31,380 bases of DNA. Source: a virus. The stretch lies in the IMG/VR virus record IMGVR_UViG_3300021371_000068, positions 1 to 31,380 of that record; one strand, given 5' to 3'. Made by a program: the position numbers and the translations under genes. This document shows, one piece after another, positions 17,101 through 24,561 of this stretch. Each line of letters starts with the position of its first letter. The stretch's first letter is position 1. Under the pieces are notes generated by a model. That model searched no databases. It was not told the DNA's origin and was given only the letters and a program-made list of their open reading frames with translations.

Positions 17101-19080
17101 ACTAACTCTTAGCGCATAGTATCTAACACCAGATATTTCAATTTCATCCAAACTAGTAAACATACTAGCTGGGCCTTCAAATGTTTGGAATAGGTTAGTA
17201 TTGTACGAAGAAACCATATTAATACGCATACGATATGGTTCGTTTCCAGATCCTGTGTTACCACGAGCAAATATAATTTCACCGTTCATGCCACTCGACT
17301 GAACTGTACCAGTTACAAATTTTCTCATTACAACGATATATTCGTCGGTTATGCCACTGGCACCTCTGCTAACATTTGGTAACTTGAAGTATGAATATTT
17401 TCCACTAACCCCAACTTTTACATCGCCGTTTACATCCAATACAGCATCAGGACTTGATGTTTCGATACCTATTTTATTTTCATTTACATATAATGTATCT
17501 GCTCCACCTGCTCGTAATACCATTTGGTTATTACTGTGTTGGTAACGAACATATCCACTATTACTACCTTCTGTATCACCAAATGCCAAATATTGATAAC
17601 TTGTGTTAGGTGAGAAAATATTAATACCTGTGTTACCACTGCCTTCAACAATAATTGTATCATGTGCACTGTTTGTTGTAATACTTCCAGCATCACCATC
17701 TTTAACATGAAGTTTACCCAGTGGTGTCATTTCACCTATACCGAATCGACCATCATGTGTCATAACCATCTTATAACCAGTTGATGATGAACTGGTACCC
17801 GCATTAGTTAAGTGAAATCCTAGATTGTTATCGTTTGCGCCGCCAGCAGTACCTTGCGCAATAAGGCTCCATTTTACACCTGTGTTAGTAGAGTGCATAG
17901 TAAACCCAGAACCTGTGCTAGTGTTACTAACCAAGTTAGTAGTGTCCCATGTAGTACCATCGTAAACTGTTAATTTAGTAGCCGGTGTCTGTGTACCAAT
18001 ACCTACGTGTTTATCGCTACCTTTAATACGCATAACTTCGGCTGTACTACCATCATTAAGCGGACTAAAAATAATATCTTTACTGCCACTAGAACCGCCA
18101 ATGAATAGATGGACGTTTGCGCTCCATGCTGCTAATTGTATATCACCAGTTCCACCAGCATCGTAAGCAAACTTTGCGTTCCAGTTGGCATTGGTAGTAC
18201 CTACATGCATTTGTGTGCCATGTAAGGCAACCATTGGACTTGTACCAGTATAAACTGCAAAATCAGCATTACCGCTATTATTATTTGCTCCATTAAATAA
18301 TACAGTACCACGTACATCTAATTTAGCACCTGGATTAGTTGTACCAATGCCTACATCACCAGTACCTTCAATTGTCATCCACTGTGCGCTTAAACTGATA
18401 TCATTATCTGTACCTAGTTCAGTAGTTGTACCCCATACAAACCTATCAGTAGTTTCTTCCCACATAAAGACTGGGTTATAATTACTAGAAGTTGGACTGC
18501 TATAACGTTGAAATAATAATCCAATGTCGTTGAGTGGTGTTGCTTGTCCATGGTTAAGTGTTAATACAGCATCTTTTACAAGTGTATTTGTTGTGTTTAA
18601 TGTAGTAGTTGTACCACTAACTGTTAAGTCACCGGAGATAGTTGCATCACCAGTAACACTAAAATCTTGGTGACTTTGTGTTAATCCATCACCAATAGTG
18701 ATTCGAGCAGTTGAACTACCAACTCTTCTTAAGTTTAAATCTTCATCATGTGATCTTATTTCACCACTATCTACATGTATCTCTGTGTTGAAATAATACT
18801 TGGATCTATCAGTGTAAAAATGAGTGTATGTACTGTTAGCAGAACCAATGTTAGTGTAACCTGAAGTGGTCTGTATTTTTAAGTAATCACCATCGTCACT
18901 TAGGGTTGGGCTACTATCACCAAAGTCAAGTGTGCCGACTCTTACATTTCCAAATAAGGCATCATTATTGTTACTTAAAACTTCAGTGTTATCTATATGT
19001 AAAGTACCACCAACAATGTTGACTGTACCATCATCATAAATTTGTAGTACACCATCGATGTTACTGACTAGATTTGCCAT
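14110..19080 (-). CDS. Giant tail fibre with C-terminal Peptidase_S74 self-cleaving chaperone
   Basis: This 1656-residue fibre carries several copies of a G-[IV]-G-x-x-x-P-x-x-K-L-x-V unit (for example VGIGTTNPGAKLDV, VGIGTQTPATKLTV, VGIGKTNPGTKLDV), usual in S74-type fibres. The C-terminal 126 residues are the Peptidase_S74 intramolecular chaperone: SSDERLK (1531-1537) has the catalytic Ser1532 and Lys1537 spaced as in the family. AGVIAQEVMKVMPELV follows, and the end is a coiled coil that helps trimerise the fibre and is then cut off. Near residue 180-230 lies a segment (NDIGLLFQRYS, SNYNPVFMWEE) shared with the second S74 fibre at the right edge. The ATG has a GAGGAA site and a consensus late promoter 26 bases upstream. 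It is predicted to bind host surface structures; the receptor is unknown. Confidence 0.9.
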   Translation of the reverse strand: MANLVSNIDGVLQIYDDGTVNIVGGTLHIDNTEVLSNNNDALFGNVRVGTLDFGDSSPTLSDDGDYLKIQTTSGYTNIGSANSTYTHFYTDRSKYYFNTEIHVDSGEIRSHDEDLNLRRVGSSTARITIGDGLTQSHQDFSVTGDATISGDLTVSGTTTTLNTTNTLVKDAVLTLNHGQATPLNDIGLLFQRYSSPTSSNYNPVFMWEETTDRFVWGTTTELGTDNDISLSAQWMTIEGTGDVGIGTTNPGAKLDVRGTVLFNGANNNSGNADFAVYTGTSPMVALHGTQMHVGTTNANWNAKFAYDAGGTGDIQLAAWSANVHLFIGGSSGSKDIIFSPLNDGSTAEVMRIKGSDKHVGIGTQTPATKLTVYDGTTWDTTNLVSNTSTGSGFTMHSTNTGVKWSLIAQGTAGGANDNNLGFHLTNAGTSSSSTGYKMVMTHDGRFGIGEMTPLGKLHVKDGDAGSITTNSAHDTIIVEGSGNTGINIFSPNTSYQYLAFGDTEGSNSGYVRYQHSNNQMVLRAGGADTLYVNENKIGIETSSPDAVLDVNGDVKVGVSGKYSYFKLPNVSRGASGITDEYIVVMRKFVTGTVQSSGMNGEIIFARGNTGSGNEPYRMRINMVSSYNTNLFQTFEGPASMFTSLDEIEISGVRYYALRVSSSGGGNVSNRFYFEGELYNDINDANLFTKVRESDATVTKIGIHSYPVLMRSGSTYRIIPTGNNGVGIGTDAPNTRLDVVHSNLPAEPYTGINVTNTSTSGAFYTGVTADAVGQTHYRYKINGALKWQTRVGYGNGTDIFQIYSWTQGADILSITGSNGYVGIGKTNPGTKLDVTGGITASLRSVFTNGIQANAINIGNDGDDDGDYNVTIRTTSTSDLYLQAGKTGTGSGVRVTGAEGLRVRSDDAFGEGINSSMIVGDIGGGENSQGYGYVELHAQDGKWNQLLHYHAGTSESNNKWRVGSHYNSTTSADYYRFYARTPGKDMLKINAQTDSVEVNSYLKVDATTYITGSLQVGGSAGPQHRLDLADGVDTTPQDKLRFGVRNGASSNDSNEVGTGIIWEPRWASYTKRSAGILQIGEGNYFKSGLAFYTNGTSDSSTDFSERMRIDMDGNVCIGQTAISYTTNDNPSVISTISNNKLHINGSIQLLNNNDAIVFGRGAASFMRDEEIGFGWGGGWYMTDGTYMRGRGSKIIYNGSTNFRTDASFTTNSDGKDAWGDSSGNGRIAINGANSVSAGQNPTIAISGGNGGYALSYMNRIDVGADHTNNSNRLFDFYADGVSKARLTITANGDIGWYMNTGSALLTIDNGGNTIHAVYANTNDKRTVMHSPMATQQNGNSGTYPLGHYTPGETVFAMDNTWSTKQLQSYFNSTSVSWNNQSDMGGGSIYINGGVSVGGVYTSGFPFIPIEQTDYFYGEVWVKNVGDVAHYCGSIDYGYNYNNLGGNPGSYGYWIMSNTRRGAGDYRKESAYITGFGNSVGQFETGSKYFTPQALWNYSHYSGTRACYINGWKYIRVYQPGNRYFTGDVTAYYSSDERLKTNINTIEDAVHKIQQLHGVMFDWREETAAIIGKDANKREAGVIAQEVMKVMPELVEQRENGYYAVRYEKLTPLLIEAVKTQSYWIEDQKQMILEKNKTIEDMSNRLDTLEKLMKDILGK

Positions 19081-19106
19081 TCTTTATTCCTCAAAGCTAT
19101 TATATG

Positions 19107-19114
19107 TATTTATA
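19107..19114 (-). promoter_or_regulatory. Consensus T4-type late promoter for the giant S74 fibre
   Basis: On the minus strand this reads TATAAATA, an exact T4 late consensus, 26 bases before the fibre ATG. It overlaps the stop codon of the transporter gene (19110-19112), so the fibre is expressed independently of the accessory block upstream. Confidence 0.8.
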
Positions 19115-20150
19115 GCATTAGAGTTAAAGCGCCTGCTGTAATCACTAACATTCCCCAAATGCCTAATATAGTAACATAATATCTAAACTTGGTTCCGAAG
19201 TATAACATACCGATTGCAACACATTTATGCATTGGACTAATTAAGTAACCAACAAAGTCAACTGCAAAAAACCAAGGCAGATATGCAATACCGTATATAC
19301 TGGCCATGATTACTGTAAGTGCACCAAATCGACTACTGCTACCTAATGCAAATGCACCAGCAAAACTTGCAAGACTTAGCATTGTAAATCCACTCCAAGT
19401 ATTGATATCTAGTCCACTGTTTTCTAAAAATTCTTTGATTGCACTAGTGTTTTCTCTAGCAATATTTGCTGCAACGATAATAACAGCAACCCATCCGATT
19501 AGTTTCCAGTCTACAGAACGTAATAATTTTGGAATATCAAATGTGCGAGTAACTACCATATAGTATAGTGTAAGAGTACCAAATGCCCATAAAAAATTAA
19601 CACCTGCAATTATGGCGCCAACGCCTGTTACATAAGGTAATACATAACGTGTTATACGACTTACTTTAATTTCTCTTTCACAATCATTGAGTTCAACATC
19701 ACTTTCTTTTACACCCCAAACAAGATAAGAGATAATAAATGCAATGCTCACAGCCAGTAATGGCCAAATGTAGCCCATAAATTGTGTGTAAGTTAAACCT
19801 AGCACCGCCATTGGAAGAATAACTGTCTTTTCCAGTGGGCTCCAAAAATAATAATGGTGTGTGCTTACATAGTCAATAGGTCCAAACTTTTCTCGACCAC
19901 AACAACCTTTATCGGGTGCAAGTGTGTCTAACATGCCAGCACTAACTGTAACACGACCTTTGATAGGTAGTAGTCCTGTTAGTGCACTTACAATAGCAAC
20001 TACCGCTTTCTTACTTTTTAAATTCTGTTCAAAGAAACAGAAGATGTCGTCGAATAATCTATGTTCTTTTACCATGCCTGCAATCATCATTACAAATACG
20101 ATTAGGAACAAGTATACTTGTCCGTTTAATGCTAAGTCTATGTACTCCAT
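19110..20150 (-). CDS. Multi-pass membrane protein, DUF401-like transporter
   Basis: This 346-residue, strongly hydrophobic protein has about nine or ten membrane segments (for example 11-27, 48-62, 109-146, 168-200, 215-231, 253-297, 324-345). It would sit in the host inner membrane. Two segments fit what I remember of DUF401, a poorly characterised permease-like family. One is LTGLLPIKGRVTVSAGML (57-74), corresponding to the LLPxPGGxxxSAP loop, followed by an aromatic-rich HHYYFWSPLE. The other is GYLISPMHKCVAIGMLYF (301-318), corresponding to the SPxHLC...YF motif. The substrate is unknown. The start forms a TAATG overlap with the preceding gene, and its AAGAGGAAA site lies inside that gene's last codons. 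A transporter is not a usual tail-module gene and stands out here. The family call rests on motif memory only. Confidence 0.68.
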   Translation of the reverse strand: MEYIDLALNGQVYLFLIVFVMMIAGMVKEHRLFDDIFCFFEQNLKSKKAVVAIVSALTGLLPIKGRVTVSAGMLDTLAPDKGCCGREKFGPIDYVSTHHYYFWSPLEKTVILPMAVLGLTYTQFMGYIWPLLAVSIAFIISYLVWGVKESDVELNDCEREIKVSRITRYVLPYVTGVGAIIAGVNFLWAFGTLTLYYMVVTRTFDIPKLLRSVDWKLIGWVAVIIVAANIARENTSAIKEFLENSGLDINTWSGFTMLSLASFAGAFALGSSSRFGALTVIMASIYGIAYLPWFFAVDFVGYLISPMHKCVAIGMLYFGTKFRYYVTILGIWGMLVITAGALTLML

Positions 20151-20875
20151 TATTTCCTCTTAAAATGTTTGTAATATGCATTTTGTATTTTTGATTTTAT
20201 GTGTATAAAACCTATGTTGTCAAAATACTTTCTTTTTTCTAACCATTCAAGATCATGTTTTGTTGCATCACGAACTTCATGCTTATACTTTTTTTCTGTT
20301 ATTGGTATTAATTGTGCAAGTGGCGTACCCGCTTTAATTATATGTACACCTTGGGTGTTCCAATATCCTTGTAAATTAATATCACTACTTATACTAGGGT
20401 CAAGTATACCTTGACAACATTCAAATATCATATTTTCATTATAAGGTAATGGCATCATCATAAACTTTACATCGCTAACAATTTGCCAAGGCGTGTTTAT
20501 TTTTAGTATGTGTGGATTACTCCATGGACGTTTTGGTAAAAACTTACCAATACTGTCTCCACGCTGAACTTGTAGTGTGTCTTTACCCAATATATCATTT
20601 AGTGTAACACTTGGCATACTCATGTTAATACGAGTTGCATCTGCTTGCACTTCAATATCATGCCAAGCATGTATAATATATCCTGTTGTTAGTATGTCAA
20701 CAATACCAGGACATCTTGCAATATGTACATCGTGTTTCTTCTGTTGATAATCAGCTCGTGCTAATGCTACCCACTGTGGCAAGGTGTTACGAGCAGTTGT
20801 TATAGGGTATGCTTCAGTTAAGCCTTGTACTTTGCTGAAAAACTCTATTTTAGTCGACTTGGTTAAACCTAACAT
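20150..20875 (-). CDS. Conserved phage/marine protein of unknown function
   Basis: I recognise the style but not the function of this 241-residue protein. It has HIARCPGIVDILTTGYIIHAW (from about residue 51), a Pro/Trp-rich middle (FLPKRPWSN, NTPWQIV), MMMPLPYNEN, and near the end IKAGTPLAQLIPI. Similar proteins with CPG, a GYIIPLW-like stretch and a GTPxxQxIP motif recur in marine phages and bacteria without a known reaction. The pattern suggests a beta-rich, cupin-like fold, but this is a guess. The N-terminus overlaps the 2OG oxygenase gene by 26 bases and the C-terminus overlaps the transporter start, so translation is coupled on both sides. Membership of the same cassette suggests a shared pathway. 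Confidence 0.75.
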   Translation of the reverse strand: MLGLTKSTKIEFFSKVQGLTEAYPITTARNTLPQWVALARADYQQKKHDVHIARCPGIVDILTTGYIIHAWHDIEVQADATRINMSMPSVTLNDILGKDTLQVQRGDSIGKFLPKRPWSNPHILKINTPWQIVSDVKFMMMPLPYNENMIFECCQGILDPSISSDINLQGYWNTQGVHIIKAGTPLAQLIPITEKKYKHEVRDATKHDLEWLEKRKYFDNIGFIHIKSKIQNAYYKHFKRK

Positions 20876-21443
20876 TATATACTATATTGATCCTATTTCT
20901 ATTGCTTTTGTTTATTTCAACTTCATGTGGCATCCAACTTGGCCATACAATTAAATCACCATCCTGTGGATCAAAGCTAAATGTATTCATAAACGGACTA
21001 AGCACGTTACATGTTAGTAATGTATTAGCTGGGTTTAATAAATTAAGAGAACCAGTGTCAGTTCCTTGTATATAATAAACTGCACTAAAGTTCCACTTTT
21101 CATGTGTATGTAATTTATTAATACTGCCTGGTTGGTTTACATTAGTCCAACTATCTATTTCAGGCGGGCCAAACTGTTTTATTTTGTTATTGTAAGTTGG
21201 ATCGTGTTCCAAGTAATATCCAACTGCTTTGTTAATCGTTTCCTTGAGTTTTTGTTCTAACCAATCCGAGTTGTTGTAAGATATCTTACTGCGCCAACAA
21301 CCATCATTACTCATACCAATTTGTGGATGATTAGGATTATTATAGGCTGCTAATGTTTGCTGTAGTAAATCATCACGCTGCAACTCAGTGCCGCAGTTAT
21401 GTTCGATAAATGCATCACTTTGTACTAATTTAACTTGGTTCAC
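20850..21443 (-). CDS. 2-oxoglutarate/Fe(II)-dependent oxygenase
   Basis: Enzymes of this type use 2-oxoglutarate, O2 and Fe(II) to hydroxylate proteins, nucleic acids or small molecules. The core motifs are visible: LHTHEKWNFSAVYYIQG (111-127) with H112/H114 as iron ligands, GDLIVWPSWMPHEVEIN (162-178) with H173 as the distal ligand, and R184 in NRNRINIVYNVRF to bind 2-oxoglutarate. This pattern fits the TIGR02466-type family common in marine phages. The length of 197 residues is normal. The start is a GTG at 21443, because the first in-frame ATG is 43 codons further in; the gene overlaps the preceding fusion gene by 14 bases. The substrate is unknown. Its place next to the U32/methyltransferase fusion suggests successive modification steps. 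Confidence 0.85.
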   Translation of the reverse strand: MNQVKLVQSDAFIEHNCGTELQRDDLLQQTLAAYNNPNHPQIGMSNDGCWRSKISYNNSDWLEQKLKETINKAVGYYLEHDPTYNNKIKQFGPPEIDSWTNVNQPGSINKLHTHEKWNFSAVYYIQGTDTGSLNLLNPANTLLTCNVLSPFMNTFSFDPQDGDLIVWPSWMPHEVEINKSNRNRINIVYNVRFNQVD

Positions 21444-23052
21444 GTTGTACTACCAAAATATAAAGACCATTCCACCATTGTGTAGGATTTTCTACATTAT
21501 TAGTTATAACACGGTGGTTAATAACTGTCAAGCCAGCATTTTGTATACCTTGATTAGCACCACTAACTACACCTTGCCAATTAAAATCATCAAACACAAG
21601 TATAGCAGTATCAGCAAGTGTGTCTGCATAATATTCAACTGCTTGTGCGGTTGTAATTTCATCATGTGGTCCGTCATAAAAGAACAAGTCAATGTCATTT
21701 AGTTTGCTTTTATCTACCGCAAATAAATCACTGTCATGAATAGTAATATTGTCGCCACTTACATTTTTATCAAACTCTTTTTTTGTATTATTTGGTAGTG
21801 CAAAAACATCTAGTTCAGGCTGTATATTTTCTTCCCATTTGTCAACACAATGTATTTGAATATCATTGTTTTGAGCAACGGCGGCGGCGGTTGCTCCCAT
21901 AGCACTTCCTATCTCTAGATAATTGTTACAGTGTTTACTCAATCCATATAGTAAATTTTGTACTCTTGGACTAGTTAATCCCATAATATTAATATTGTTC
22001 TCATAGTTAACACTATCAACTAATTCTTTTGCAACTGCTAATGTATATGGATTAGTTTTAATTGGAGACTTCGCTTCGTATACTAGATCACAAAAATTAC
22101 ATTCCCAACAATCAAATTTACAATTTTTAATTTTTTTACGCCAGGCATCAATTGGTCTGTCTTTTAAATTTGTATCTTCAAGATAAGTGTTAAACGTGTC
22201 AAATAATATTTCTTCATTACGTGCATAACGTTGTACAATACTCAGCGTATTAAAAAACTGTTCAATACTCTCTCTACCATGCATTTTAAACACATCAACA
22301 TAATCTAATAACTCTACCCAATCATCACGCCAAGGTGGAATATTTGCTGTTTTTAGTGCAGTACTTGGATCTTCCACACTCCACTTTTCACAGGTACTAC
22401 GACTAATTGGATCAGCAAAGTATGTAGGTGAATCTGGTGCTCTGGTGTTGTTAAACTGAAAATGTTCATCCATCATAGTACAACCACCCAAACAACCTTC
22501 GTTTCCTAATAGTGCAATTTTTACACCAAACTTGTCTGCTGCTCTGCGTATTTTTTCTAGTGCATCTCTATCCCGCATTAAGTCACGATCGATGTTGATG
22601 TAATTGAATCCTGTTTTAGCTAAATTAGCTACTTCATTTGGATGTGTGACATTGCGCAAGATAGTATTTTTAATAAACAGTTCTGGAAACTCTTTTTGTA
22701 TTTGTCCAGTGCTTAACCAATGAGTATGCGGTATAGTAGCACTACGCACGCCTGCATCATATAACTGACGGAAATTTGCTATAAACAAGTCTAAGTTTGC
22801 TTGATCAGGTCTAATAAGTGTATTATTAAATGTGGCACTGATTGGTATACCAGTTCTTTGTTGTATATACAATGCAGCGTCTATTGGTGCGCCAATATCT
22901 TCAAATACATCTCCCATTGCGTCTTGAACAAACGGAGGCATACGACAAGTAAAGTACAAGTCATATATATGCTCTCGGTATTGCTCAAGGAAACTTACAA
23001 AACTATTGAATTGATTTTCGTTGAGTTTTAGGTTAATTGGTATACTGAACAT
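21430..23052 (-). CDS. U32-like Fe-S protein fused to a SAM-dependent methyltransferase
   Basis: This is a two-domain protein of 540 residues. Residues 1-330 resemble the U32 ('peptidase U32') TIM-barrel family. They include GNEGCLGGCTMMDEHF (183-198, C187 and C191), C221, DVFKMHGR (253-260), and a Cys cluster NCKFDCWECNFC (310-321, C311/C315/C318/C321) that could hold an Fe-S cluster. Residues about 350-540 are a class I methyltransferase: SAM loop LEIGSAMGATAA (379-390), acidic D404, DLFFYDGPHDE (455-465) and ILVFDDFNW (484-492), as in Methyltransf_24 proteins. Known U32 members act in RNA hydroxylation or in O2-independent ubiquinone hydroxylation rather than proteolysis. A fused hydroxylase-methylase is therefore plausible, but the substrate is unknown. 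The start forms TAATG with the upstream gene and the 3' end overlaps the oxygenase gene. Confidence 0.75.
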   Translation of the reverse strand: MFSIPINLKLNENQFNSFVSFLEQYREHIYDLYFTCRMPPFVQDAMGDVFEDIGAPIDAALYIQQRTGIPISATFNNTLIRPDQANLDLFIANFRQLYDAGVRSATIPHTHWLSTGQIQKEFPELFIKNTILRNVTHPNEVANLAKTGFNYINIDRDLMRDRDALEKIRRAADKFGVKIALLGNEGCLGGCTMMDEHFQFNNTRAPDSPTYFADPISRSTCEKWSVEDPSTALKTANIPPWRDDWVELLDYVDVFKMHGRESIEQFFNTLSIVQRYARNEEILFDTFNTYLEDTNLKDRPIDAWRKKIKNCKFDCWECNFCDLVYEAKSPIKTNPYTLAVAKELVDSVNYENNINIMGLTSPRVQNLLYGLSKHCNNYLEIGSAMGATAAAVAQNNDIQIHCVDKWEENIQPELDVFALPNNTKKEFDKNVSGDNITIHDSDLFAVDKSKLNDIDLFFYDGPHDEITTAQAVEYYADTLADTAILVFDDFNWQGVVSGANQGIQNAGLTVINHRVITNNVENPTQWWNGLYILVVQREPS

Positions 23053-23777
23053 TATAAATTAAGTGATGAGTTTTGGTTGGTTCCGAATTCGTCAAACATT
23101 TGTTGTACTGGCATTTGTAAATCATACCTATTATGTAATAAACGGTTACAGTCTGGAATGGTTTGACATGATTTAATTTCTTGTTCAACAGCCTGTTTTT
23201 GTGATAGTAAAGTAGCTACTTTTAAATTATATTCATCAACTGCACTGTTAACTTTGTTAACCATTTCTTGTAGTGTAATACCACGAGCTGTTGCAAGTAA
23301 TTGTAACATTGGTGCATTAGGTGATTCAGGATTAAAGGATTCAGCTTCGGCTCGCTGTTGTGCCCAACTACTAGCTTCAAGATCGCTGGTTGTCAAATTT
23401 AATCCTTGCTGTCTTTTGTCATAAACTTCATCTAGCCATTTACGCATAATTGCTTTCATTAGTTTTACTGTGTTTTGTTTTTCTGTATCTGACAAATAGT
23501 ATTTTTGTTTGTACACCATTTCTTCTTCACTGGCCATCAAATCAAGCTGTTCCATCTGTACAGTATTATCTTTAACAGTTATAAAGTCTCGATACTCACC
23601 TATAAACTTCCAAGCCTTTGCAACATTATCATCTAGAACAGTCGGATTGAGATGTTGGTATTCTAAAATATCAACATGTGTTTCAGGAATATATCCAATA
23701 GTCCATAAAGTCCATTCGCCATAGTGAATAATATTACGCTGTGTTTTTTCATCAACTTTCTTAAATAAAATATACAT
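23052..23777 (-). CDS. Tail-fibre-assembly-like chaperone (DUF4376-like C-terminus, tentative)
   Basis: This 241-residue protein has an N-terminal beta-type part (YILFKKVDEKT, WTLWTIGYIPE). Its helical C-terminal half reads SWAQQRAEAESFNPES, then APMLQLLATARGITLQEMV and LLSQKQAVEQEI. This succession (W-x-x-Q-x-x-E-A-x-x-[FW], a Pro-x-L-x-x-x-A-x-A-R-G-I helix, and a final Q-[KR]-Q-A-[LV]-E helix) is characteristic of phage tail-fibre assembly proteins, many carrying DUF4376. Such proteins help fibres fold or attach. It lies downstream of the three adhesin genes and the second S74 fibre, a fitting place for a fibre chaperone. An AAGGAAG site precedes the ATG. The assignment rests on pattern memory. 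Confidence 0.55.
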   Translation of the reverse strand: MYILFKKVDEKTQRNIIHYGEWTLWTIGYIPETHVDILEYQHLNPTVLDDNVAKAWKFIGEYRDFITVKDNTVQMEQLDLMASEEEMVYKQKYYLSDTEKQNTVKLMKAIMRKWLDEVYDKRQQGLNLTTSDLEASSWAQQRAEAESFNPESPNAPMLQLLATARGITLQEMVNKVNSAVDEYNLKVATLLSQKQAVEQEIKSCQTIPDCNRLLHNRYDLQMPVQQMFDEFGTNQNSSLNL

Positions 23778-23779
23778 GA

Positions 23780-24550
23780 TTAATCTTCCTTTGTCAAGCC
23801 TAATAAGGCTCTATATGGTGCGCTGGTAATACCTTTTTGCGCCATTTCATTTGCATTACTTAAATGCATTTGCAATCTTTGTTCATTTCTTACAAGATAT
23901 TCACTGGCAAGTTGTAATGTTGCTTCTTGTTGTCCTGGTGACATCATTGCAATTGCATCCATGTTACCAACACCAATACGCCCGTATGCTACCATATCCA
24001 TAGCTGCTTGTTTTGCCAATCTGTATGTCCAGTGTTGTGCTTCTAGTTTTTCAGACACTTCTTTATCACCGATTACATCAATTAGCAACCTACCATCTTC
24101 ATATTTTCCTTCAGGTGTTTGATTAAATTTTTCAATAAGATCAAGATATGTTTGTCTTTCTTCATATGCTGCTTTTAATTTATGAAGTAATTTTTTATAA
24201 TTGCGATCTTCATGTTCGATATCTAAACTAATGTCTTCAAGATCAAAACCTGATAATTTCTCTGCTTCTGTTTTTAGACGATTTAACTTTACTTTACATT
24301 TTTTAGTATCGTATTCCATTTGCTCAATTACGTCTTCTCTACTAGAAATTTCTAACATGTACTGTTTAACTTTTGCATATGGTGTAATTTGTGCATTGCC
24401 AACAAAATTCTCTGCTTTAAAAGCAGGCAATCCATTTCCATTACTAATACTTTTACTAATAATGTCTTGATGTTCAACACTCATATCTGTCGTATCTGTA
24501 ATTAAATCTGTACGACTGTATGTTGTTAAATCTGTTACTTCGTTTTTCAT
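23780..24550 (-). CDS. Uncharacterised coiled-coil protein
   Basis: I do not recognise this 256-residue protein. Residues about 60-165 are heavily charged with heptad-like spacing (EDVIEQMEYDTKKCKVKLNR, then LKTEAEKL, LHKLKAAYEERQTYLDLIEK), indicating a long coiled coil. The C-terminal part (KQAAMDMVAYGRIGVG, then MMSPGQQEATLQLASEYLVR) looks like a compact helical domain. No membrane segment or signal is seen. The gene lies between the adhesin triplet and the chaperone-like gene with short spacing and an AAGGAT ribosome site. A role as an adhesin partner, tail-tip connector or assembly factor is possible. Confidence 0.7.
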   Translation of the reverse strand: MKNEVTDLTTYSRTDLITDTTDMSVEHQDIISKSISNGNGLPAFKAENFVGNAQITPYAKVKQYMLEISSREDVIEQMEYDTKKCKVKLNRLKTEAEKLSGFDLEDISLDIEHEDRNYKKLLHKLKAAYEERQTYLDLIEKFNQTPEGKYEDGRLLIDVIGDKEVSEKLEAQHWTYRLAKQAAMDMVAYGRIGVGNMDAIAMMSPGQQEATLQLASEYLVRNEQRLQMHLSNANEMAQKGITSAPYRALLGLTKED

Positions 24551-24561
24551 TCTTTATCCTT

